The notes under the pieces: generated by a model
Seen by the model: only the letters and a program-made list of their open reading frames with translations
The model's database searches: none
Told to the model about the DNA's origin: nothing
Made by a program: the position numbers and the translations under genes
From: a bacterium
Lineage (GTDB): Bacteria > Verrucomicrobiota > Verrucomicrobiae > Limisphaerales > J093
Direction of reading: 5' to 3'
NCBI GenBank assembly: GCA_021839785.1
Contig: JAKCAB010000543.1
Span: 1 to 6,150, forward strand
DNA: 6,150 bases
Shown: positions 1-5,854 of the stretch, one piece after another
Layout of the letters: each line of letters begins with the position of its first letter
Position numbering within the stretch: position 1 is the stretch's first letter

Positions 1-607
1 CGATTTTCCAGTTCAGGTCGCCCTGTCCCTGGATGTAGGTGGAACCGAGGCACGTTGTATCGTTGAAGAACCAGACGCCGTTATCGCCGGTGATCTGGCG
101 CTCCCGCCACAACAGATCCAGCTTGCCGTCGGCGTTAAAGTCGCCGGTGCCGACAATTTCTCAGTTGAGGTCTGAGCAGGCGGGCAAGCTCGTGGAGGAG
201 ACGTAGGTGGTGCCGTTCATGTGCCAGACCAGATTCTGGCCGGTGCCGTAGTGCCGCCAGACGATGTCGGTCTGGCCGTCGCCGTTGAAATCGCCAGTGC
301 CGACGATCTTCCAGTTCGGATCAGAGCAGGAGAGAACCGAAACCGAGGAGCCGTAGCTGGCGCAGTCTTGGTCGTTGCAAGCTTGGCTCTGCATTAACCA
401 GACGGTGTCGGCGCCACTGCTGGAGTTGCGCCAGAGAATGTCGCTGGTGGCCGCTTGAAGTGCCCCGCCTAACATCGCGCCCGTGAGGGCGAGCATCGCC
501 CCGCTCGTCAGAGGGCTGGGGTGTGGGCCGAAACCCGACCCTCCGCGGCTCCCCAGGCAGTGCCGGCGGGCAAGCTTCGCGCAAAATCCCGTCTGCCATC
601 GACTCAT
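1..607 (-). pseudogene. Secreted FG-GAP/VCBS-like repeat protein, interrupted by in-frame TGA, 3' end beyond window
   Basis: Exported repeat protein of the FG-GAP/VCBS type (beta-propeller-like, typically extracellular). From the ATG at 605-607 an N-terminal region with a hydrophobic stretch (about residues 35-53, ending LQAA before TSDILW) looks like a signal peptide with a long n-region. Repeats of about 50 residues follow, each with NWKIVGTGDFN-DG, a calcium-loop-like D-x-N-x-D-G-x-x-D (D106-D114 in the first full one) and W-R...VW. Repeat starts are 150 and 153 bp apart. At 161-163 a TGA replaces the Trp codon of NWKI. The same frame stays open beyond it, with a second DFNADGKLD loop and a third NWKI, to the window edge. 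So the reading frame is either a recent pseudogene or carries a base error. The start at 607 was chosen because GGGAGGA lies 4 nt upstream; an in-frame GTG at 644-646 would overlap the preceding gene and lacks comparable support. The molecular role is unknown; sequence shows only export and repeats. Confidence 0.7.
161..163 (-). other. In-frame TGA replacing a conserved repeat tryptophan
   Basis: In the equivalent positions of the flanking repeats (311-313 and 8-10) the codon is TGG in the context AAC-TGG-AAR. Here the minus strand reads AAC-TGA-GAA-ATT-GTC, and the repeat consensus IVGTGDFN resumes in the same frame. The change involves swapped bases (GGAAGATC against GAGAAATT) rather than an indel. 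Confidence 0.8.
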
Positions 608-611
608 AGAA

Positions 612-618
612 TCCTCCC
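612..618 (-). promoter_or_regulatory. Shine-Dalgarno site of the FG-GAP repeat gene
   Basis: The minus strand reads GGGAGGA four bases before the ATG at 605-607. It decides the start of the repeat protein, placing it 35 bp downstream of the preceding stop codon instead of overlapping it. Confidence 0.6.
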
Positions 619-642
619 TTGCGTTAGCAACGAAGTGACCGC

Positions 643-1251
643 TCACGGTTTGGGGTTCACGCTCGGCCGCATCGGTGGCGGGAGCGGCTGCTGGTCAGGC
701 CTTTCCATGGCGGCCAGGGCCTGGGCCTTGAGTCGTTCCCGGTCCGGCTGCTGGCGAGCGCTGAGGCCGATCCTGGCTTTGAGCTGGTCGAAGTTGGCGG
801 TGGCGTTGGTCTGGGCGTACCGCGCGAGGCCTGCTTCGTCCATGACCGCCAACCAGGCCTCCTCAGACGACGCGGGTCGCGGATTGAGCGCCGCGTACTC
901 GGCGGGCTGGAGAATGGCGAACTCGCCGAGCGCCTCGTCCGCGAGCTCTTCCGGTGACTTGAGCTTGGCCAGCTCCTGCTCCAACTCCGCGGGGTAAACG
1001 ATCGCCAAGGCGCTCAGTTTTTCGCGATCAGTCCGTTCCGTTAGGCGGTCAAAGGCGCGTTGGAATCCCCGAGTTGCTGGCACAACCGTCCGCTTTGCCG
1101 CGACGGTGCCGTTTTCCTTTCCAGGCGCAGCCGGATTCGTCATTTCGCTACCGGCTCGCGAGACCACGCTGATGGCCAGGGCGGCGGTGAGTACAGCGAT
1201 TGTTCCAGCGGACAGGTTTAGCAACTTGCAGGTTCTTCTTGGTGGTTTCAT
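643..1251 (-). CDS. Secreted or membrane-anchored hypothetical protein (202 aa)
   Basis: I do not recognise the family. The N-terminus has a basic start (MKPPRRTCK) followed by one hydrophobic segment (about residues 14-32), which fits a signal peptide or a single membrane anchor. The rest is hydrophilic, Ala/Glu/Leu-rich and probably helical (for example ELEQELAKLKSPEELADEAL). It ends in a Pro-rich tail (PLPPPMRPSVNPKP). No catalytic motif is visible. It starts at the ATG at 1249-1251 with no clear Shine-Dalgarno sequence. Its stop is 35 bp before the start of the FG-GAP repeat protein, so the two are probably one transcript and may act together outside the cytoplasm. An IS630-type element sits only 9 bp upstream of the ATG, so the original promoter was probably moved more than 1.1 kb away. 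Good coding character and the signal-like N-terminus support a real gene. Confidence 0.65.
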   Translation of the reverse strand: MKPPRRTCKLLNLSAGTIAVLTAALAISVVSRAGSEMTNPAAPGKENGTVAAKRTVVPATRGFQRAFDRLTERTDREKLSALAIVYPAELEQELAKLKSPEELADEALGEFAILQPAEYAALNPRPASSEEAWLAVMDEAGLARYAQTNATANFDQLKARIGLSARQQPDRERLKAQALAAMERPDQQPLPPPMRPSVNPKP

Positions 1252-1260
1252 GGCGTTCTA

Positions 1261-1286
1261 GTGTTTACTTGCAATGATTCACGATA
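1261..1286 (+). repeat. Left terminal inverted repeat of the IS630 element
   Basis: It begins GTGTTTACTTGC and ends GATTCACGATA. Aligned with the reverse complement of 2351-2376, 20 of 26 bases match, including the outer GTGT, the TTGC block and the inner ACGATA. It is flanked by TA at 1259-1260. Confidence 0.82.
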
Positions 1287-1292
1287 TATTGT
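1264..1292 (+). promoter_or_regulatory. Possible transposase promoter in the left end
   Basis: TTTACT (1264-1269) and TATTGT (1287-1292) are separated by 17 bp, and an overlapping TATATT is at 1285-1290. They precede the transposase ATG and are the only AT-rich hexamers there. The match to the sigma-70 consensus is modest. The reverse strand also reads TACAAT (1288-1293), which could serve as an outward -10, but a -35 at correct spacing is not evident. Confidence 0.3.
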
Positions 1293-1304
1293 ATCGTTGG
1301 GCGC

Positions 1305-2372
1305 ATGGCAAGACGCGCCCCTACCATCACTTGCGGTCCGGAGGACCGGCGGGAGCTTGAGCGACTGGCCGGGAGTCGGACGGCATCCAAGTACATGATC
1401 GAACGAGCTCAAATCATCCTGGGCTGTTTGGCGGGCCAACGGGTCAAAGAGATCGCGCACTCCTGTCGCACACGCCCCAACACCGTGATCAAGTGGCGGC
1501 AGCGCTTTGTGGAACACGGCTTGGCCGGACTGCGGGATGCGCCCCGGCCCGGGGCCAAGCCGGTTTACGGCGAGGAGTTCCGCCACCGGGTGCTGGCGCT
1601 GTTGGAGCAACCGCCCCCGGAAGGTCAGGCGAGCTGGGACGGCCCGGCCGTGGCAAGGGCCCTGCACGGTTCGGCGCATGCGGTTTGGCGCGTCCTGCGC
1701 CACGCGGGTATTTGCTTGCAGCGGCAGCGCTCCTGGTGCGTGAGCACGGACAAGGAGTTCGCCGCCAAAGCCGCCGATATTGTCGGGCTCTATCTCAATC
1801 CGCCGGAGAAGGCGCTGGTCATCTCGGTCGATGAAAAGCCCAGCATCCAGGCGTTGGAACGAACAACCGGCTACGTGGAAACCGACCACGGCCAGATCGT
1901 CCGGGCCTACCAGAGCACCTACAAACGCCACGGAACCCTCAACCTGTTTGCCGCCCTGGAAGTCGCCACCGGTCAAATCAAGACCGCGATCACGCCGCTC
2001 AAGCGGCGAGAGCAATTCCTCCAGTTCATGGACCAAGTCGTGGCCGACGCCTCCCCGGAGCAGGAACTGCATGTGATTTGGGACAACTACTGCACGCACA
2101 AGAAAGGCGACGCCTGGTTGGCGCAGCATCCCCGCGTGCATTTCCACTTCACCCCCACCTCGGCCAGTTGGCTCAATCAAGTGGAGATCTGGTTTGGCAT
2201 CTTGTCCCGGAAGGCGCTCCGTGGCCTCAGCACCAAAAGCACGGCCGAATTGCGCCAAGCGATCGAAGCCTTCGTGGCGGCCTACGCCCAACACGCTCGA
2301 CCTTTCAAGTGGAGAAAGCGCGAAGTAAAAGGGTCCCAGCTTCGTAATACTATCGTCAATCTGCGCAACTAG
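1305..2372 (+). CDS. IS630-family DDE transposase
   Basis: The enzyme catalyses cut-and-paste movement of the surrounding element at TA sites. The 355 residues have the normal IS630 layout. An N-terminal helix-turn-helix region (about residues 15-75, with RVKEIAHSCRTRPNTVIKWRQRF) binds the terminal repeats. A GLAGLRDAPRPG linker and a second DNA-binding region follow. The C-terminal DDE domain has D176 in VISVDEKPSIQALER, D260 in HVIWDNYCTHK and E294 in SWLNQVEIWFGIL, with 33 residues between the last two, close to the family's usual spacing. All three catalytic residues are present and there is no frameshift. The ATG at 1305 is the only plausible start after the left repeat; its ribosome binding site is weak. 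The TAG stop (2370-2372) lies inside the right inverted repeat. Confidence 0.95.
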   Translation: MARRAPTITCGPEDRRELERLAGSRTASKYMIERAQIILGCLAGQRVKEIAHSCRTRPNTVIKWRQRFVEHGLAGLRDAPRPGAKPVYGEEFRHRVLALLEQPPPEGQASWDGPAVARALHGSAHAVWRVLRHAGICLQRQRSWCVSTDKEFAAKAADIVGLYLNPPEKALVISVDEKPSIQALERTTGYVETDHGQIVRAYQSTYKRHGTLNLFAALEVATGQIKTAITPLKRREQFLQFMDQVVADASPEQELHVIWDNYCTHKKGDAWLAQHPRVHFHFTPTSASWLNQVEIWFGILSRKALRGLSTKSTAELRQAIEAFVAAYAQHARPFKWRKREVKGSQLRNTIVNLRN

Positions 2373-2376
2373 ACAC
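2351..2376 (-). repeat. Right terminal inverted repeat of the IS630 element
   Basis: Read on the minus strand it begins GTGTCTAGTTGC and ends GATTGACGATA, matching the left end at 20 of 26 positions. It is followed by the TA at 2377-2378 and contains the transposase stop codon. Confidence 0.82.
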
Positions 2377-2379
2377 TAG

Positions 2380-2692
2380 GTCTTTGGAATGGGGCGGCGA
2401 CGGAGCCGGAGTGCAGGTTACCGAATGGCTCCTCAGCGTTGCTTCGTGCCACGTCGACGGGCGCAAGCGCGCCGAAGAAGTCGAGAGAAAAAGCGAAAAC
2501 ATCCAGCAAAACCCTGCTTTTTCATTCCTTAAAACTTAGCGCCCCCACCCCTGCGAAAGACAAGAGAGAAATCCTAAAGCGAATCAGTTTGTAGGTGCGT
2601 CGATATGGAGAATAAGGTAACTGCCGTGGGACTAAGCCGTCAGGGTCGTCTGCGGACAAGACCTGGGGATTCAGCCGAGTACAGGGCCTTAG
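2380..2692. other. Stretch with no recognised gene
   Basis: No reading frame here looks coding. The part nearest the IS (up to about 2600) should include whatever promoter formerly served the minus-strand secreted-protein genes, but I cannot point to clear hexamers. It holds a 7-bp inverted repeat, AAAAAGC (2488-2494) and GCTTTTT (2516-2522), with a smaller AGCA/TGCT pair inside followed by a T run. This is a weak terminator-like or sRNA-end-like structure. From 2605 an ATG opens a frame that runs antagonistically through the hydrolase remnant and shows no family resemblance. No tRNA, rRNA or known riboswitch pattern was recognised. Confidence 0.5.
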
Positions 2693-2866
2693 CCCGGCTT
2701 ACCCGGCGCGCCGGTGCGCAAGCAGGTTGCGCTCCTGAAAAGCGCCGGCTTGAACCTCGATTGGCGCGAGTTCGACAAGCCCCACACCATCGCCGGCGAG
2801 GAAGAGTTGGCGGTCCTGCGCGGGTTCGTCGAGACCTGCTTCGAGGATCGGTCAGCTTCAGCGTGA
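2693..2866 (+). pseudogene. 3' remnant of an alpha/beta-hydrolase (esterase-like) gene
   Basis: The frame ending at the TGA at 2864-2866 reads 57 codons with clear protein character, including VRKQVALLKSAGLNLDWREF and then DKPHTIAGEEELAVLRGFV. This pattern (repositioned beta strand, W-x-E-F, then HTIAGE before a last helix) resembles the C-terminal end of phospholipase/carboxylesterase-type alpha/beta hydrolases, where the histidine (codon 2783-2785) would be the catalytic base. Nothing upstream encodes the GxSxG nucleophile elbow or the rest of the fold. A TAG at 2690-2692 closes the frame, and no start codon with a ribosome binding site is present. It is therefore best read as a 5'-truncated relic left by deletion or rearrangement. 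The family assignment comes from recollection of motifs and is moderately certain; that it is degenerate coding DNA is more certain. Confidence 0.5.
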
Positions 2867-2895
2867 TGTTGGCTAAGCTCCGTGCCGATTGTGGA

Positions 2896-2917
2896 AGGTC
2901 CGGGTCGTTTTGGACCT
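2896..2917. promoter_or_regulatory. Inverted repeat upstream of the toxin-antitoxin pair
   Basis: AGGTCC (2896-2901) and GGACCT (2912-2917) form a perfect 6-bp inverted repeat around a 10-base T-ending spacer, about 80 bp before the antitoxin start. Antitoxins commonly bind such palindromes to repress their own operon, so it could be an operator. It might equally be a short hairpin or chance. Confidence 0.25.
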
Positions 2918-2981
2918 GACATCCTCAGGCTTCAGGCGCTTCCGCCGGTTCGCTCAACCAAGCTTGATTGAAAGGGGAAAT

Positions 2982-2988
2982 GGGGGAG
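2982..2988 (+). promoter_or_regulatory. Shine-Dalgarno site of the antitoxin gene
   Basis: GGGGGAG lies 9 bases before the ATG at 2998-3000 and decides that start over the in-frame TTG at 2968 and ATG at 2980. It sits in the loop of a short potential hairpin (GGGAA 2975-2979 with TTCCC 2990-2994). Confidence 0.5.
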
Positions 2989-2997
2989 ATTCCCACC

Positions 2998-3240
2998 ATG
3001 CGGAACACAATCAGTCTGGACGCCAAGCGCCGGGGGACTTTCCCGGACACGTTCAAGCCGGGCGACCGGTTCGCCGTGGCCATGACCGATGCAGACACGG
3101 TGCAGTTTCGCCGACTCCGCCCGGCTGACGTGCCCACGGTGGAACCGCGCAAGGTCAAGGGGCAATGGATGGGCGCAAAGGTGACTTTGGACCGGGCGCG
3201 GCTCGCCGCAGTCATCCGGGAGGAACGGGACGGCCGATGA
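2998..3240 (+). CDS. AbrB-like antitoxin (VapB-type)
   Basis: This 80-residue protein probably neutralises the PIN ribonuclease encoded directly downstream and represses their shared promoter. The N-terminal half (MRNTISLDAKRRGTFPDTF, then KPGDRFAV) resembles the swapped-hairpin AbrB/SpoVT/MazE DNA-binding fold: a strand with a basic turn, a Pro, and the P-G-D/x-F motif. The C-terminal half (about residues 48-80, VKGQWMGAKVTLDRARLAAV and a charged tail) is the usual place for a toxin-binding segment. The start at 2998 follows GGGGGAG by 9 bases. The gene ends in ATGA, overlapping the toxin start by 4 bp, which implies translational coupling. The AbrB-like call is by pattern and less secure than the toxin call, but size, order and overlap are typical of VapBC loci. 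Confidence 0.7.
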   Translation: MRNTISLDAKRRGTFPDTFKPGDRFAVAMTDADTVQFRRLRPADVPTVEPRKVKGQWMGAKVTLDRARLAAVIREERDGR

Positions 3241-3632
3241 AAACTTACTGGGACACGTCCGCATTGATCGTGGCCCTCCATGACGAGGCACTCCGCGCAC
3301 GCTTGGACAGGGGCGAGCAGGTGACCCGCGTGCACACGCTGGCCGAATTGTTCTCCACGCTCACGGGCGGACGCCTCCGGTTCAAGTACACGCCCGCCGC
3401 GGCCTCGCGCTTGATCGAAGGGCTATGCCCGCGGCTGGCTTTGGTGGAGTTGAACGCCGCGCAAACTCGCGCGGCCCTGGCGGACGCCGGTCGCCGGGGC
3501 GTGACCGGTGGTCGGGTCCATGACTGGCTGCACGCGGCAGCAGCCGGACGGTCCGGGGCGGAACGGTTGTTGACCAGCAACGTGGACGATTTCCGCGACT
3601 TGGAAAGCGGCTGGACGGTGGAAGCGGTCTAA
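3237..3632 (+). CDS. vapC: PIN-domain ribonuclease toxin (VapC family)
   Basis: Predicted Mg-dependent endoribonuclease toxin; VapC proteins usually cleave tRNA or rRNA when the antitoxin is degraded. The 131 residues match the family length. The four acidic positions of the PIN site can be placed: D6 in YWDTSALIVAL, E37 in HTLAELFSTLTGG, D96 in GGRVHDWLHAAAA and D118 (or D117) in LLTSNVDDFRDL. The family's TSAL and GGR-hD motifs are intact, so it should be catalytically competent. The ATG at 3237 overlaps the antitoxin stop (ATGA), with GGGAGGA 12 bases upstream. A longer in-frame start near 3165 would lie deep inside the antitoxin gene and precede the PIN motif by 24 residues, so it was rejected. 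The cellular target cannot be read from sequence. Confidence 0.88.
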   Translation: MKTYWDTSALIVALHDEALRARLDRGEQVTRVHTLAELFSTLTGGRLRFKYTPAAASRLIEGLCPRLALVELNAAQTRAALADAGRRGVTGGRVHDWLHAAAAGRSGAERLLTSNVDDFRDLESGWTVEAV

Positions 3633-3715
3633 ACCACAACCGCCCTCGCAGTTTCCGGCAAACGGGCTGCTCTCCACTTGAGCGGGGCGTATTGGCCGCT
3701 GCGAAAGAACGAAGC

Positions 3716-4402
3716 GTGATTCGCGAAGACTACATCATCGGCTGGATCAAGCGGTACATCCGCTGGCTGGCGGAGATCGCCGGCTTTGTGAAGACCGCCG
3801 ATTACGAGGCCGCGGCGCGCCGCGTGGACCTCGCGCTGCGTGACCTGCTGGGCATCGGTCCCGATTCGGTGCTCGCGTTGACGGATGGCGAACTGCTGGC
3901 CCGCCTCACGGTCGATGAACCCCCGCCGGTGGTTCGTGACAAATGCCTGCTCCTGGCCGCGCTGCTCAACCACTTGGGCTGCGCCGCGGCGGGCCAAAAC
4001 AACGCTGATGTGGCGCGCGATTGCTGGCTCAAGGCGCTGCAGATCGTGCTGGCGACGCAACTGCAGGGTCGCGGCGAGGACTGGCCAGAGTTCGCTCCGG
4101 CCTTGCCCGACTTGTTGACGCGCCTCGACCCGGCCGACCTGCCGTCGCGCACGCACGCGGCGTTACTGATTTACCACGAGCAGCGCGGCGAGTTCGCGAA
4201 GGCCGAGGACGCGCTGTTCCGGTTGCTGGACGCGACGGAGCGGGCGCCCGCGGCGTTCGAGATTGGGTTCGGCTTTTACCAGCGAATGGGCGTGCTCAGC
4301 GACGACGCGCTGGCCGCCGGCGACTTCAGTCGTGCGGAGGTGGGGGCGGGATTGGCGGAGTTGCAGCGCCGACAGGAGGGCGCGGCACCTTCCGCAAACT
4401 GA
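3716..4402 (+). CDS. DUF6483-like protein of unknown function
   Basis: This 228-residue, probably cytoplasmic, all-helical protein opens with VIREDYIIGWIKRYIRWLAE and ends with AEDALFRLLD, then FYQRMGVLSDDALAAGDFSR and AEVGAGLAELQRR. The IREDYI start, the repeated helical middle (CLLLAALLNHLG, ARDCWLKALQIVLA; TPR-like spacing) and the FYxxLxxLsDxxLxxGxFSRxEixxGL tail are what I recall of the DUF6483 family, for which no function is established. There is no signal peptide or obvious catalytic motif. The GTG at 3716 was chosen because it begins the conserved IREDYI; an in-frame TTG at 3692 would add eight poorly conserved residues. Its ribosome binding site is weak (GAACGAAG). It lies 83 bp after the toxin gene on the same strand, so read-through is possible, but functional linkage is unproven. 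Confidence 0.65.
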   Translation: MIREDYIIGWIKRYIRWLAEIAGFVKTADYEAAARRVDLALRDLLGIGPDSVLALTDGELLARLTVDEPPPVVRDKCLLLAALLNHLGCAAAGQNNADVARDCWLKALQIVLATQLQGRGEDWPEFAPALPDLLTRLDPADLPSRTHAALLIYHEQRGEFAKAEDALFRLLDATERAPAAFEIGFGFYQRMGVLSDDALAAGDFSRAEVGAGLAELQRRQEGAAPSAN

Positions 4403-4452
4403 AAAGGCGAGACGTCAGCGACGCCGGACAGGGCAGGCGGGCAAGCCGGGGG

Positions 4453-4475
4453 CGTCAAGGAAAGTGGGCTTGACG
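4453..4475. terminator. Short hairpin downstream of the DUF6483-like gene
   Basis: CGTCAAG and CTTGACG form a perfect 7-bp stem around a 9-base loop, 50 bp after the stop codon. No T run follows, so intrinsic termination is doubtful; it may simply stabilise a 3' end. Confidence 0.25.
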
Positions 4476-4506
4476 GCGCCGCTGGCCGCTTTCGACGGCA
4501 GGAAAT

Positions 4507-4532
4507 CCGCGGGTGCGTTGCGTGGCCCGCGG
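4507..4532. terminator. Candidate bidirectional terminator between convergent genes
   Basis: CCGCGGG (4507-4513) and CCCGCGG (4526-4532) form a perfect 7-bp all-GC stem with a 12-base loop, bordered by AAAT on the left and TTTC on the right. It lies in the 163-bp gap between the convergent DUF6483-like and sufS genes, where both transcripts must end. A second GC palindrome (GGGGGCGCAGCGCCTCC, 4546-4562) sits directly after the sufS stop. The T runs are short, so efficiency is uncertain. Confidence 0.4.
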
Positions 4533-4565
4533 TTTCGGCGCGGGCGGGGGCGCAGCGCCTCCGGT

Positions 4566-5828
4566 TCAAACGCCGAAGAAGCGTTGAATCTCGCGGAGCA
4601 CCTCGACGAACCGATCCACTTCGGCGCGGGTGTTGTAAAAATAGAAGCTTGCGCGCGCGGTCGAAGCCACGCCGAGCTTGCGCATGAGCGGTTGGTTGCA
4701 GTGATGGCCGCCGCGCAAGGCGACGCCAAACTGGTCGGCCACGGTCACCACGTCGTGCGCGTGCACGTCGTCCAGGAGAAAGCTGACCAAGCCGGCGCGG
4801 CCAGCCTTCGGTCCGAAAAGGCGGATGCCTTTCAACCGCGCCATCGACTCGTAGGCGTAGGCGCCCAGTTCCTGATCGTGGCGCCAGATGCGGTCGCGGC
4901 CCACGGCCTCGAGGTAATCCACGGCTGCGGCCAGGCCGATGGCGCCGGCGATGTGCGGGGTGCCCGCCTCGAATTTGTGGGGCAGGGTGTTCCACTTGCT
5001 TTCGTAGAAGTCCACGCTCGAGATCATGTCGCCGCCGCCTTGCCACGGCGGCATGGCGTCGAGCAATTCCTGCCGGCCCCAAAGCACGCCGGTGCCGGTC
5101 GGGCCGCAAATCTTGTGGCCGGAAAACGCCAGGAAGTCGCAGCCGAGCGCGCGAACGTCCACCGGCAGATGACCCGCGCTTTGGGCCGCGTCCACCAGCG
5201 TGACCGCACCGACTTTGCGCGCGCGCTCGACGAGTTCGGCGACGGGGTTGACGGTGCCCAGCGTGTTCGAGATGTGGGTGAAGGCAAAAAGCCTCACGCC
5301 CGGCGTGAGCACCGCGTCGAGTTGGCGGAGGTCGAGCAAACCTTCATCGCCGGTCACCGGAAGATAAACCAGTTTGGCGCCGGTGCGCGCGGCGACGAGT
5401 TGCCACGGCACGAGATTGCTGTGGTGCTCCATCTCGGTGAGCAGGATGCGGTCGCCGGGCTTGAGATTCGCCGCGCCCCAGGTATTGGCCACCAGATTGA
5501 TGCTCTCGGTGGTGCCGCGCGTGAAGATGATTTCCTGCGGGCCGGCAGCGTGAATGAACTGCGCGATCCGCTCGCGGGCGCCTTCGTAGCCGGCGGTGGC
5601 GCGGTTGCTCAGTTCGTGGATGCCGCGGTGGACGTTCGCGTTGTCCTGCCGATAATAGCGGTCCAGCGCTGCGATCACCGCGAGCGGCTTCTGGCTGGTG
5701 GCGGCGTTGTCGAAATAAATCAGCGGGTGGCCGTTGACGGTTTGGTGCAGCACCGGGAAGTCGGCCCGCACCGCGTCCCACGCGGGGGCGCTGGCTTTCG
5801 GTTTCGGTTGGGCAGTTTCGGCAATCAT
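4566..5828 (-). CDS. sufS: Cysteine desulfurase SufS
   Basis: PLP-dependent group II cysteine desulfurase that converts L-cysteine to alanine and passes the sulfur as a persulfide to the SUF Fe-S assembly machinery in the cytosol. The 420 residues have the normal SufS architecture. These are YFDNAATSQKP (39-48), NVHRGIHELSNRAT (65-78), the cofactor loop RGTTESINLV, H135 in EMEHHSN stacking on PLP, D213 and Q216 in VDAAQSAGH, the Schiff-base lysine K239 in FSGHKICGPTG, and the persulfide cysteine C377 in LRGGHHCNQP. R392 in STARASFYFYNT binds substrate carboxylate. All key residues are present. The ATG at 5826-5828 was chosen because residues before F24 align with typical short SufS N-termini; the frame stays open further upstream but overlaps the preceding gene. 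It begins 26 bp after that gene's stop, indicating one transcript. Related SelA-like or CsdA desulfurases are alternatives, but the RGGHHC segment and neighbour favour SufS. Confidence 0.95.
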   Translation of the reverse strand: MIAETAQPKPKASAPAWDAVRADFPVLHQTVNGHPLIYFDNAATSQKPLAVIAALDRYYRQDNANVHRGIHELSNRATAGYEGARERIAQFIHAAGPQEIIFTRGTTESINLVANTWGAANLKPGDRILLTEMEHHSNLVPWQLVAARTGAKLVYLPVTGDEGLLDLRQLDAVLTPGVRLFAFTHISNTLGTVNPVAELVERARKVGAVTLVDAAQSAGHLPVDVRALGCDFLAFSGHKICGPTGTGVLWGRQELLDAMPPWQGGGDMISSVDFYESKWNTLPHKFEAGTPHIAGAIGLAAAVDYLEAVGRDRIWRHDQELGAYAYESMARLKGIRLFGPKAGRAGLVSFLLDDVHAHDVVTVADQFGVALRGGHHCNQPLMRKLGVASTARASFYFYNTRAEVDRFVEVLREIQRFFGV

Positions 5829-5854
5829 CTCAGCAGAGGCGGGGCGGCTCGCGT

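Larger units (their letters stand above)
1261..2376 (+). mobile_element. IS630-family insertion sequence, apparently complete
   Basis: The 1116-bp element is bounded by imperfect inverted repeats starting GTGT (20 of 26 positions match) and flanked by TA at 1259-1260 and 2377-2378. This is the TA duplication expected for IS630/Tc1-mariner elements. Removing the element and one TA restores C-TA-G (C1258, TA, G2379), and CTAG is the preferred target known for IS630. It carries a single full-length transposase whose stop codon lies inside the right inverted repeat. Nothing is visibly broken, so it could be active. Confidence 0.88.

Noticed and set aside
608..646. GTG start at 644-646 for the repeat protein
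   Set aside because: It would overlap the upstream stop, while the ATG at 605-607 has a strong GGGAGGA site.
1248..2294. 348-codon open frame on the minus strand across the transposase
   Set aside because: It is the antisense shadow of a GC-rich transposase gene with all DDE motifs on the plus strand. Its protein shows no family pattern and is rich in Arg, Gly and Pro.
2380..2692. tmRNA, RNase P RNA or riboswitch
   Set aside because: I looked for diagnostic conserved motifs of these RNAs and found none convincing.
2605..2919. 104-codon plus-strand frame
   Set aside because: It covers the hydrolase remnant in another frame and becomes Arg-rich there, as shadow frames do. The competing frame has clear protein character.
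3629..4156. 175-codon minus-strand frame
   Set aside because: It is the antisense shadow of the DUF6483-like gene, rich in Arg and Gln, with no recognisable motif.
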